A DNA stretch of 12,461 nucleotides from Merdimonas faecigallinarum (lineage in GTDB: Bacteria > Bacillota > Clostridia > Lachnospirales > Lachnospiraceae): assembly GCA_019119285.1 (NCBI GenBank), contig DWXJ01000089.1, forward strand, positions 1 through 12,461, written 5' to 3'. The notes under the pieces were generated by a model. The model was given only the letters and a program-made list of their open reading frames with translations. It had not been told where the DNA came from and searched no databases. The position numbers and the translations under genes were made by a program. This document shows positions 6,617-12,461 of this stretch, piece by piece. Each line of letters opens with the position of its first letter. Position 1 is the first letter of the stretch.

Positions 6617-7855
6617 CTATCCTTCATATTTTTTCAGAAGAAGTGTTGCGTTGTGGCCGCCAAAGCCCAGGGAATTGGTCAGCACATAATTGACATCTTT
6701 CTCCACCGGAGCGCCGATGGCATAATTCAGATCGCATTCTTCATCTGCTTCCCTGGTTCCCATGGTCTGATGGATGAATCCGTCCTGAATACTCTTGACG
6801 CAGACGATAAATTCCACACCGCCGGCCGCTCCCAGAAGGTGACCGATCATGGATTTTGTGGAATTGACCACCACATCCTTTGCGGCATCGCCAAGCGCCA
6901 GCTTGATGGCTCTGGTCTCAAACAGATCGTTGTGATGAGTGCTGGTGCCGTGGGCATTGATGTAGTCCACCTGGGAAGGCTGGATCCCACCTTCTTCCAT
7001 GGCAAGTTCCATCGCTTTTGCAGCGCCGCTTCCGTCCTCGGCCGGAGAGGTAATGTGGTAAGCGTCCCCGGTCGCTCCGTATCCTGTCACTTCTGCGTAA
7101 ATCTTCGCGCCCCGCTTCTTTGCGTGCTCCAGTTCTTCCAGAATCACAACGCCAGCCCCTTCTCCCAGGACAAATCCGCTTCTGTCCTTGTCAAATGGAA
7201 TGGATGCCCGCAGCGGATCGTCTGATGTGGTAAGCGCCGTCAGACTGGTAAATCCCGCCACGCCGGTGGGGCAGATACAGCTCTCTGTTCCCCCTGCGGC
7301 TATGATATCCGCATCTCCATACTGGATGGCCCGCAGACCGTCTCCGATGCAATTGGTGCCGGTGGCGCAGGCTGTCACCACATTGGTGCATTTCCCTTTA
7401 AATCCCAGCTGGATGGATACATTTCCGGCAGCCATGTTGGAGATCATCAAAGGAACCATCAGCGGATTTACCTTGGACGGTCCTTTGGTCAGGATCTTTT
7501 CATAATCCTTCTCCACTTCCTGAAGGCTTCCGATCCCGGAGCCGATGATGACGCCGGCACGGTAAGGATCTTCTTTTGAAATATCAAGTCCTGCATCTTC
7601 ATACGCTTCTTTTGCCGCCGCTACCGCATACTGGGAAAATGGCTCCATCCGCTTGGCTGATTTGAAATCCATTCTCTCCTTAGCCACAAAATCTTTGACT
7701 TCTGCGGCAATTTTTACTTTGTAGTCTGTGGTATCGAATTTGGTGATCTCTCCGATTCCCACGGTTCCCTTTTTAATATTATTCCAGAACTCTTCCACTG
7801 TATTTCCGATGGGGGTGACTGCCCCAAGTCCTGTCACTACGACTCTTCTTTTCAT
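6617..7855 (-). CDS. fabF: 3-oxoacyl-ACP synthase II (elongating ketosynthase) FabF
   Basis: A 412-residue condensing enzyme that elongates acyl-ACP with malonyl-ACP. The Cys-His-His triad is visible: C163 in VTACATGTN, H302 in NAHGTSTHHND and H339 in KSMIGHLLGAAGG. The C-terminal gating loop is present as NSLGFGGHNATL (394-405). Length is standard for FabF. It is the only FabF-type enzyme in the window, so any unsaturated intermediate would also be elongated by it unless another copy exists elsewhere. The ribosome binding site AAGGA lies 8 nt before the ATG. Upstream is the widest gap within the operon (194 nt), containing repeats and a stable hairpin, so fabF output may differ from that of fabG. 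Confidence 0.97.
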   Translation of the reverse strand: MKRRVVVTGLGAVTPIGNTVEEFWNNIKKGTVGIGEITKFDTTDYKVKIAAEVKDFVAKERMDFKSAKRMEPFSQYAVAAAKEAYEDAGLDISKEDPYRAGVIIGSGIGSLQEVEKDYEKILTKGPSKVNPLMVPLMISNMAAGNVSIQLGFKGKCTNVVTACATGTNCIGDGLRAIQYGDADIIAAGGTESCICPTGVAGFTSLTALTTSDDPLRASIPFDKDRSGFVLGEGAGVVILEELEHAKKRGAKIYAEVTGYGATGDAYHITSPAEDGSGAAKAMELAMEEGGIQPSQVDYINAHGTSTHHNDLFETRAIKLALGDAAKDVVVNSTKSMIGHLLGAAGGVEFIVCVKSIQDGFIHQTMGTREADEECDLNYAIGAPVEKDVNYVLTNSLGFGGHNATLLLKKYEG

Positions 7856-7880
7856 AGAACCTGTCCTTTCATAAATATAA

Positions 7881-7902
7881 ATCTCGCTGTGGGCATTCGC
7901 CC
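7881..7902. repeat. 22-bp direct repeat, copy 1 (fabG-fabF gap)
   Basis: An exact 22-bp match to 7955-7976. The unit starts ATCTCGCTGT and ends with the small palindrome GGGC-ATTC-GCCC (7891-7902). The two copies are 74 bp apart start to start. It looks like a REP-type or other dispersed intergenic repeat; only a genome search could confirm this. Confidence 0.75.
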
Positions 7903-7954
7903 TACCCTAACCAGCAACCATTCGACCTGCCCAGCTCGATTCCGCTGACGCTCC

Positions 7955-7976
7955 ATCTCGCTGTGGGCATTCGCCC
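7955..7976. repeat. 22-bp direct repeat, copy 2 (fabG-fabF gap)
   Basis: The second exact copy of the unit at 7881-7902, again with the GGGC-ATTC-GCCC hairpin (7965-7976). Flanking bases differ on both sides, so the identity is limited to the 22 bp. Confidence 0.75.
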
Positions 7977-7990
7977 AATATCGACATCGA

Positions 7991-8028
7991 AAACTGCATA
8001 TCTGCAGATAAATCTGCAAATGCAGTTT
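7991..8028 (-). other. Long nested RNA hairpin just downstream of fabG
   Basis: AAACTGCAT (7991-7999) pairs perfectly with ATGCAGTTT (8020-8028). Inside it, ATCTGCA (about 8012-8018) pairs with TGCAGAT (about 8003-8009), giving some 16 bp of stem broken only by a small asymmetric internal loop. On the transcribed strand the stem ends in GCAGTTTT, a short U-run of four. It could therefore be a weak attenuator, or an RNA processing or 3'-end protection signal between fabG and fabF. Its position 22 nt after the fabG stop fits any of these. Confidence 0.65.
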
Positions 8029-8049
8029 CCTCTGCCGATGCAGGTCTCA

Positions 8050-8790
8050 TTACATGCACATCCCGCCGTCTACGTGCAGCACCTGGCCGGTGATGTATCC
8101 TGCTTCTTCGGACGCCAGAAATGCCACGGCCGCGGCCACGTCTTCCGGCTTCCCGAATCTGCCAAGCGGAATCTGTCCTTCTGCCGCTTCTTTGACTTTG
8201 TCTGAAAGCACGTCTGTCATATCTGTAGAAATGAATCCCGGCGCCACAGCATTGACCGTCACCCCACGGCTTGCCAGTTCTCTCGCCGCCGACTTGGTCA
8301 TGCCGATCACGCCCGCTTTGGAGGCTGCGTAATTGACCTGTCCTGCATTTCCGCTGACGCCTACAACCGAAGACATATTAATGATCCGGCCGCTTCTTTG
8401 TTTTAACATCTGTCTTACGGCAAAACGCATGGTATGAAACGCGCCTTTCAGGTTGGTATTCACTACCTGATCGAAATCTTCCTCAGACATTTTCATCAGC
8501 AGTCCGTCCCGGGTGATCCCGGCGTTATTTACCAGGATATCAAGGCTTCCCTGCTCCTTGATCACGGTCTGGATAAAGGTCTCGCAGGCTGCGTAATCCG
8601 CCACATTGCACTGGTATACAACTGCCTGCCCGCCCGCTTCTTCAATCTCTGCCTTTACGGCCAGCGCCTTTTCTTCTGATCCGTTATAATTGATGATGAC
8701 TTTCGCGCCCTGCAATGCAAGTTTTTTCGCGATCGCTTTCCCAATCCCCCGGGAAGCGCCTGTCACTACCGCCACTTTTCCTTCTAACAT
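8050..8790 (-). CDS. fabG: 3-oxoacyl-ACP reductase FabG
   Basis: A 246-residue short-chain dehydrogenase that reduces 3-ketoacyl-ACP with NADPH. Visible: the nucleotide-binding TGASRGIGKAIA (10-21), NNAG (88-91), the catalytic Ser in NMSSVVGVSG (S141), the YxxxK pair Y154/K158 in QVNYAASKAG, and PGFISTDMT (184-192). Length and all catalytic residues are as expected. The ATG overlaps the end of fabD by 7 nt (ATGTTAG), and the ribosome binding site GGAGG lies inside fabD, so the two are translationally coupled. Confidence 0.97.
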   Translation of the reverse strand: MLEGKVAVVTGASRGIGKAIAKKLALQGAKVIINYNGSEEKALAVKAEIEEAGGQAVVYQCNVADYAACETFIQTVIKEQGSLDILVNNAGITRDGLLMKMSEEDFDQVVNTNLKGAFHTMRFAVRQMLKQRSGRIINMSSVVGVSGNAGQVNYAASKAGVIGMTKSAARELASRGVTVNAVAPGFISTDMTDVLSDKVKEAAEGQIPLGRFGKPEDVAAAVAFLASEEAGYITGQVLHVDGGMCM

Positions 8791-9713
8791 GAGGCCTCCA
8801 TTTCTGCAGCCACTTTCTCAATATCTTCTAACGCTGCAATGTTATATACTTTCACATCCCGGTTGATCTTCTTCATGAATCCGGCCAGTGTGCGTCCCGG
8901 TCCGATCTCGATGAAGGTATCCACACCGTTTTCGATCATCACTTCCATGCTCTGCATCCAGCGCACCGGAGAACTTACCTGTTCCTTCAACAGTTCTTTA
9001 GTTCTGCTGATATCAGAAATGATCTCTGTGGTCACATTGGTCACATACGGGATCTTCAGCGGAGACATCTGGACGTCTGCCAGTTCTCCTGCAAGCTTTT
9101 CTCCTGCAGGGATCAGCATGGGAGAATGAAAGGGTCCGCTGACATTTAACATCACCGTTCTTTTGGCTCCCGCTTCCTTCAAAGCTTCCGCCGCCTGCTC
9201 CACGCCATGTTTTTCGCCCGTGATCACGATCTGCCCCGGGCAGTTATAGTTTGCAATGGACACGCCGTCAATGGGCGCGATCACTTCTTCAATCTTTCCG
9301 GCATCCATGGCCATTACCGCACACATGGCGCCTTCGCCTGCCGGAACGGTATTCTGCATCAGGATCCCTCTTTTTCTTACCAGACGGATGGCGTCCAGTT
9401 CGCTCATGCCGCCGGCCGCCGCGATCGCAGAATACTCTCCCAGGCTTAATCCCGCGGTCATATCTGCGTGAATGCCGTGTTTTTCCACCACTCTTGTCAT
9501 GGCAAGAGTGGTAGTCACCAGCGCTGCCTGCGTATATTCTGTCAGATCCAGCTGATCATTTTCCTCAAAACAAAGGGCCGCCATGTCAAGCCCCAGTGCT
9601 TCGCCGGCCTGGTCAAACAGTTCTCTTGCCTCCGGGCAGTTTTCATAAAAATCCGCCCCCATACCGGCTTTCTGGGCGCCCTGCCCCGGATAAATAAATG
9701 CGGTTTTACTCAT
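8784..9713 (-). CDS. fabD: Malonyl-CoA:ACP transacylase FabD
   Basis: A 309-residue acyltransferase that loads malonate from malonyl-CoA onto AcpP. Visible: the oxyanion region YPGQGAQ (8-14), the nucleophile S90 in AGLSLGEYSA, R115 (VRKRG), H196 in SGPFHSPM and the C-terminal GPGRTL (271-276). The length is typical. The ATG overlaps the last codons of fabK by 8 nt (ATGAGTAA), and AAAGGAG within fabK lies 9 nt upstream, so translation is coupled at both ends of this gene. Confidence 0.97.
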   Translation of the reverse strand: MSKTAFIYPGQGAQKAGMGADFYENCPEARELFDQAGEALGLDMAALCFEENDQLDLTEYTQAALVTTTLAMTRVVEKHGIHADMTAGLSLGEYSAIAAAGGMSELDAIRLVRKRGILMQNTVPAGEGAMCAVMAMDAGKIEEVIAPIDGVSIANYNCPGQIVITGEKHGVEQAAEALKEAGAKRTVMLNVSGPFHSPMLIPAGEKLAGELADVQMSPLKIPYVTNVTTEIISDISRTKELLKEQVSSPVRWMQSMEVMIENGVDTFIEIGPGRTLAGFMKKINRDVKVYNIAALEDIEKVAAEMEASC

Positions 9714-10644
9714 AAAAGCCTGCTCCTTTTATCAATGCATCGGTTTCTTTTACCAGCTTCTGGATCAGATCCTTACAGGACATTCTTTCTTTTACCATGC
9801 CTGCGATCTGCCCTGCCATCACGCTTCCGTTCTTCACGTCGCCGTCCACAACAGCTCTTCTTAAGCCGCCCAGGGTCAGCTGCTCCAGTTCCTCAAAGCT
9901 GGCACCGTTATTTTCCAATTCCAGATATTTTTTGGTCATATCGTTGCGAAGAGCTCTGACCGGATGACCGGTCGTTCTTCCTGTTACACGGGAATCAATA
10001 TCCTTCGCCTTAATGATCCTCTCTTTGTAATTTTCGTGTACCTGAGACTCATCTGTAACTACAAAATGCGTTCCCATCTGTACTCCTTTTGCTCCCAGCA
10101 TAAATGCCGCCGCGATGCCGCGTCCGTCTGCGATACCGCCTGCCGCAATAACCGGGATATTGACTGCGTCTGCCACCTGCGGAACCAGTACCATGGTCGT
10201 ATTTTCACCAATGTGTCCGCCGGCCTCGCAGCCTTCTGCCACCAGTGCGTCTGCACCGCAGCGCTCCATTCTCTTTGCCAGGGCGACAGAAGCAACTACC
10301 GGAATCACCTTTACGCCTGCTTCTTTCCACATAGCCATATATTTTTCCGGATTTCCCGCGCCGGTTGTTACGACTTTTACGCCTTCTTCTGCAACAACCT
10401 TTGCCACTTCATCCGCATAAGGGCTCATCAGCATGATATTTACCCCGAACGGCTTGTCTGTCAGCTTCTTTGCTTCGCGGATCTGATCTCTGACCCACTC
10501 AGCCGGAGCGCTTGCAGCGCCGATCAGTCCCAGGCCGCCGGCCTCGGATACGGCTGCCGCCAGATGGTATTCTGCAACCCAGGCCATACCGCCCTGGATG
10601 ATTGGATATTCGATTCCTAATAATTTGGTTACTTCTGTCTGCAT
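9706..10644 (-). CDS. fabK: FMN-dependent enoyl-ACP reductase II FabK
   Basis: A 312-residue TIM-barrel flavoprotein that reduces trans-2-enoyl-ACP, the last step of each cycle. Visible: IIQGGMAWVAEYHLAAAVS (15-33), GVNIMLMSP (67-75), VTTGAGNPEKY (92-102), AEGCEAGGHIGE with H144 (the position of the catalytic His in pneumococcal FabK), VIAAGGIADGRG (165-176) and GAKGVQMGTHFV (184-195). It has no C-terminal cysteine cluster, unlike its paralogue at 1414-2466. FabK enzymes resist triclosan. The ribosome binding site is weak: only GGGG about 8 nt before the ATG and no AGGAGG, in contrast to its neighbours, so it may depend on coupling with acpP 46 nt upstream. Confidence 0.95.
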   Translation of the reverse strand: MQTEVTKLLGIEYPIIQGGMAWVAEYHLAAAVSEAGGLGLIGAASAPAEWVRDQIREAKKLTDKPFGVNIMLMSPYADEVAKVVAEEGVKVVTTGAGNPEKYMAMWKEAGVKVIPVVASVALAKRMERCGADALVAEGCEAGGHIGENTTMVLVPQVADAVNIPVIAAGGIADGRGIAAAFMLGAKGVQMGTHFVVTDESQVHENYKERIIKAKDIDSRVTGRTTGHPVRALRNDMTKKYLELENNGASFEELEQLTLGGLRRAVVDGDVKNGSVMAGQIAGMVKERMSCKDLIQKLVKETDALIKGAGFYE

Positions 10645-10690
10645 CTTTCAAACCCCGCTTTTCATTCTTTCTAAGTCTATAAGTTCCTGA

Positions 10691-10918
10691 TTACTCTTTG
10701 TGAGATTCAATATAAGAAATCACGTCGCCTACTGTTGCGATCTTCTCCAGATCCTCTGTCGGGATCTCAATGCCGTACTCCTCTTCCAGAGCCATTACCA
10801 TTTCAAAAAGGTCCAGGGAATCTGCTCCCAGATCCTCTTTAAAGGAAGAAGTCTCTGTGATATCAGCCTCGTCAACACCTAAATTTTCTGCAACTAATTC
10901 TTTGATTCTCTCTAACAT
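10691..10918 (-). CDS. acpP: Acyl carrier protein
   Basis: A 75-residue acidic four-helix carrier protein. The phosphopantetheine attachment site is S34 in the DSL motif (GADSLDLFEMVMALEEEYGIEIP). It carries all acyl intermediates of the pathway. The ribosome binding site AAGGAG is 8 nt from the ATG and lies in an A-rich leader with little structure, fitting the high expression expected of ACP. It is separated from fabH by 99 nt containing two hairpins and from fabK by 46 nt. Confidence 0.97.
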   Translation of the reverse strand: MLERIKELVAENLGVDEADITETSSFKEDLGADSLDLFEMVMALEEEYGIEIPTEDLEKIATVGDVISYIESHKE

Positions 10919-10962
10919 GTTTTTGTCTCCTTTTTCTTTTTCATTTTCTTATTCATTTATTT

Positions 10963-10978
10963 CCTGCACATCTGCAGG
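10963..10978 (-). other. Small RNA hairpin in the acpP leader
   Basis: CCTGCA (10963-10968) and TGCAGG (10973-10978) form a perfect 6-bp stem with a 4-nt loop, about 45 nt upstream of the acpP ATG. No T-run follows on the transcribed strand. It may protect the 5' end of a processed acpP message. Confidence 0.5.
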
Positions 10979-10983
10979 TCTGA

Positions 10984-11020
10984 TAAACTGTCCCTGGGAA
11001 ATGATTCCTCCGGCAGTTTA
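10984..11020 (-). other. Inverted repeat at the end of fabH
   Basis: TAAACTG (10984-10990) and CAGTTTA (11014-11020) form a perfect 7-bp stem that includes the fabH stop codon. A smaller inner stem is possible (GGAA 10997-11000 with TTCC 11005-11008). No T-run follows, so this is not a classic terminator. It could be a processing site separating the fabH and acpP messages. Confidence 0.4.
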
Positions 11021-12001
11021 CTCCCAGTCCAGGATGGACGCGCCCCAGCTTAATCCTGCTCCAAAGCCTGCCAGCACGATCCGGTCTCCTTTTTTCAGCT
11101 TACCGCTGCGGTTCTGCTCATCCAGCAAAATGGGAATACTGGCAGAGGAAGTATTTCCATATTCCTGCAGGTTCATCGGAAATTTCTCCAGCGGTTCGCC
11201 CAGTCTCTTTGCCACAGCCTCCACGATCCTTCTGTTTGCCTGATGGAGGATGTAACAGGAAATCTCTTCCTTTTTTACCCGGTTGGCTTCCAGCACCTCT
11301 TCCACAGCCTGCGGAACACTTCTGACTGCAAACTTAAAGACTGCCTGGCCGTCCATCTGCATGAAATATTCCGGATCTGCCAGGGTCTCTACTTCCTGAT
11401 GCCTGGTCAGTCCATTGTGGTCATGCCGGCTCTTACAGGTCAGCGCCCCGCCTTTTGCCCCGTTGGAATGCGTAACCGGAAGGTAATGCCTTCCTTCGCC
11501 CCTCCGGATCACGGCCGCGCCCGCTCCGTCTCCAAACAATATGCAGGTGCTCCGGTCCTTCCAGTTGGTCAGATTGGAGAGGCTTTCGCTCCCGATGACC
11601 AGCGCTGTCTGATAGACCCCCGCCGCCAGATAAGCCGCCGCCGTGTTGTATCCCAGAAGAAATCCAGTGCATGCGGCATTCAGGTCAAAACAGGTGGCAT
11701 TAACAGCCCCAAGCTCCCTCTGCACTTCACAGGCCGCGCAGGGAAGGATTACATTGGAGGAAATGGTTGACACCAGGATCAGATCCACCTCTTCCGGTTT
11801 TATCCCCGCATTTTCCAGGGCGCTCTGTCCGGCCCTGGCGGCCATGGACACAGTCGTCTCTTCCTGAATAATGTGGCGCCTTACTACGCCTGTCCTCTCC
11901 CGGATCCACTCGTCGCTGGTCTCCACCAGCTTCGCGATATCATTGTTGTCCATTGAATAGGGCGGTACATAGGAGCCCGTCCCGCATATGATTCCTGACA
12001 T
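11018..12001 (-). CDS. fabH: 3-oxoacyl-ACP synthase III (initiating ketosynthase) FabH
   Basis: A 327-residue condensing enzyme that joins an acyl-CoA primer to malonyl-ACP to start chains. The Cys-His-Asn triad is visible: C111 in DLNAACTGFL, H253 in LHQANRRI and N283 in YGNTSSAS. FGDGAGAAV (156-164) and GFGAGLSWG (312-320) are also typical. The start is ATG 12001 (MSGIICGTG), with AGGGG 7 nt upstream; the longer frame from 12031 adds ten residues not expected in FabH and has no ribosome binding site. It is the first gene of the operon, with a leader of about 40 nt from the predicted start site near 12041. Whether it prefers straight or branched primers cannot be read from this. Confidence 0.96.
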   Translation of the reverse strand: MSGIICGTGSYVPPYSMDNNDIAKLVETSDEWIRERTGVVRRHIIQEETTVSMAARAGQSALENAGIKPEEVDLILVSTISSNVILPCAACEVQRELGAVNATCFDLNAACTGFLLGYNTAAAYLAAGVYQTALVIGSESLSNLTNWKDRSTCILFGDGAGAAVIRRGEGRHYLPVTHSNGAKGGALTCKSRHDHNGLTRHQEVETLADPEYFMQMDGQAVFKFAVRSVPQAVEEVLEANRVKKEEISCYILHQANRRIVEAVAKRLGEPLEKFPMNLQEYGNTSSASIPILLDEQNRSGKLKKGDRIVLAGFGAGLSWGASILDWE

Positions 12002-12033
12002 AAGTATTCCCCTGTATCGATTTGCTTTCAATT

Positions 12034-12050
12034 ATTTTGACTCTCAAAGT
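12034..12050. promoter_or_regulatory. FabT-type operator 2, over the -10/start region of the fab promoter
   Basis: TTTGA-CTC-TCAAA (12036-12048), with an extra matching A/T at the edges. It has the TTTGA-N3-TCAAA core known for FabT sites in streptococci and lactococci. It overlaps the -10 box (12048-12053) and the predicted start site, so a bound repressor would block RNA polymerase. Confidence 0.7.
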
Positions 12051-12076
12051 ATATACCAGGATATTTTGCCTGTCAA
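12048..12076 (-). promoter_or_regulatory. Main promoter of the fab operon
   Basis: On the minus strand TTGACA (12071-12076), a 17-nt spacer and TATACT (12048-12053), a near-perfect sigma-A promoter. The predicted start is near 12041, about 40 nt before the fabH ATG. Two FabT-type palindromes flank and overlap it. Confidence 0.85.
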
Positions 12077-12077
12077 G

Positions 12078-12096
12078 TATTTTGATAATCAAAATA
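12078..12096. promoter_or_regulatory. FabT-type operator 1, upstream of the fab -35 box
   Basis: A perfect 9-1-9 palindrome, TATTTTGATAATCAAAATA, directly upstream of the -35 box (one base between them). It matches the FabT consensus as I know it (ATTTTGA-N3-TCAAAAT). Its centre is 45 bp from the centre of operator 2, so two dimers would sit on the promoter about four and a half helical turns apart. Confidence 0.8.
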
Positions 12097-12161
12097 TTAA
12101 TCTTTTCCGGGAGCCTTATAGAAATTACAATCCGCCAGGGTTACTTTTTTCACAATCTCTA

Positions 12162-12189
12162 TTGCCTTTTCCATACCATTTGCTATAAT
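12162..12189 (+). promoter_or_regulatory. Orphan extended -10 promoter reading away from the fab operon
   Basis: TTGCCT (12162-12167), a 16-nt spacer and TATAAT (12184-12189) preceded by TG and one base (TGCTATAAT), a classic extended -10. CTTTTCC (12166-12172) and GGAAAAG (12191-12197) form an inverted repeat around the -10. It faces the IS element and no intact gene of its own is visible, so it may be left from a neighbour separated by the IS insertion. Confidence 0.55.
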
Positions 12190-12243
12190 AGGAAAAGTGT
12201 GTTTAAAAATCACTGACGAAGAAATGGTGTGGTATAAAAAAAG

Positions 12244-12273
12244 TTGACAGCTTATTCTCAAGGATTTCATAAT
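12244..12273 (+). promoter_or_regulatory. Transposase promoter
   Basis: TTGACA (12244-12249), an 18-nt spacer and CATAAT (12268-12273), followed 30 nt later by the orfA start codon. Confidence 0.65.
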
Positions 12274-12290
12274 AAAACCAAGAGAATAAG
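12251..12290 (+). other. Hairpin covering part of the transposase ribosome binding site
   Basis: CTTATTCTC (12251-12259) pairs perfectly with GAGAATAAG (12282-12290), with two inner G-C pairs after a 2-nt mismatch. The right arm includes the first three bases of the AAGGAGG ribosome binding site (12288-12294). Transcripts starting at the IS's own promoter would begin inside or after the left arm and could not form it. Read-through transcripts from outside could, which would limit their translation. Confidence 0.6.
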
Positions 12291-12302
12291 GAGGCATTCA
12301 AA

Positions 12303-12461
12303 GTGGCACGTAAATATGACCATGAATACAAAGTACAGGCAGTAAAACTTGCCAAGGAAATCGGCGGCGCTAAGGCTGCTAAAGAATTAGGAATCCCAGA
12401 AGGAACCATCCATACCTGGCTGAAAGCTGTTAGAGCCGGTAAGCTGGATATCGGAGAAGGC
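12303..12461 (+). CDS. IS3-family transposase OrfA, N-terminal part (partial)
   Basis: Fifty-three codons are visible before the window ends, without a stop. The product starts at GTG and reads ARKYDHEYKVQAVKLAKE, followed by a helix-turn-helix GGAKAAKELGIPEGTIHTWLK (about 21-41) typical of the HTH_Tnp_1 domain that binds the ends of IS3-type elements. The start is supported by AAGGAGG at 12288-12294, 8 nt upstream. In this family a downstream orfB supplies the DDE catalytic domain by frameshifting; it would be outside the window. It could also belong to a related family sharing this DNA-binding domain. Confidence 0.85.
   Translation, partial: MARKYDHEYKVQAVKLAKEIGGAKAAKELGIPEGTIHTWLKAVRAGKLDIGEG

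Larger units (their letters stand above)
12244..12461 (+). mobile_element. IS3-family insertion sequence, left part, cut by the window edge
   Basis: The start of an IS3-type element: promoter, 5' hairpin and orfA. The exact left terminal repeat is not defined, because the right end is outside the window; it probably lies near or a little before 12244. The start coordinate marks the first clear IS feature, the promoter. Confidence 0.6.

Noticed and set aside
7881..7976. The pair of 22-bp repeats as a CRISPR remnant
   Set aside because: Only two copies, and the single 52-bp spacer is too long for typical spacers; no cas genes are in the window.
12197..12247. Short plus-strand frame (GTG start, 16 codons) after the orphan promoter
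   Set aside because: Too short, no proper ribosome binding site, and its stop lies in the IS -35 box; it may be a broken gene start but this cannot be shown.

Overview
The window carries one long, tightly packed type II fatty acid synthesis (FAS II) operon on the minus strand, about 12 kb from 12001 down to 130. It is read fabH - acpP - fabK - fabD - fabG - fabF - accB - fabZ - accC - accDA (a fusion) - a FabX-like flavoprotein - a FabT-like MarR repressor - a Sir2 deacylase. At the far right, on the plus strand, lies the left part of an IS3-family insertion sequence, cut by the window edge. The organism is most likely an anaerobic gut-type member of the Clostridia, probably Lachnospiraceae. 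I infer this from the gene order, the FabK-type enoyl reductase, strong AGGAGG-type ribosome binding sites, the fused accDA and the type of transposase. Genus cannot be read from the sequence.

Region by region: positions 1-129 hold a strong bidirectional terminator (24-71). The regulatory and accessory tail of the operon is at 130-2466 (sirtuin, MarR repressor, FabX-like flavoprotein). The acetyl-CoA carboxylase genes and fabZ occupy 2477-6600, and the chain initiation, elongation and reduction genes 6617-12001. Most junctions overlap or are separated by fewer than 50 nt. Three gaps stand out because each holds RNA hairpins or repeats: accB-fabZ (94 nt), fabG-fabF (194 nt, with a duplicated 22-bp repeat) and fabH-acpP (99 nt). 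The intergenic stretch 12002-12302 holds a consensus promoter for the operon (TTGACA, 17 nt, TATACT on the minus strand), two palindromic operators of the FabT type that bracket it, an orphan extended -10 promoter on the plus strand, and the promoter and 5' hairpin of the IS.

How the genes work together: AccC and biotinylated AccB carboxylate biotin, and AccDA moves the carboxyl group to acetyl-CoA to give malonyl-CoA. FabD loads malonate onto AcpP and FabH starts chains. FabF, FabG, FabZ and FabK run the elongation cycle. The gene order from fabH to accA matches that known for streptococci. There, the unsaturated fatty acid isomerase FabM and the repressor FabT sit at the head of the cluster. 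Here no fabM is present, and a FabK-superfamily flavoprotein with a FabX-like C-terminal cysteine cluster sits next to the FabT-like repressor at the tail. The most interesting hypothesis from the window is that this flavoprotein makes the double bond for unsaturated fatty acids, as FabX does in Helicobacter pylori. This would supply a step that has been hard to assign in clostridia.
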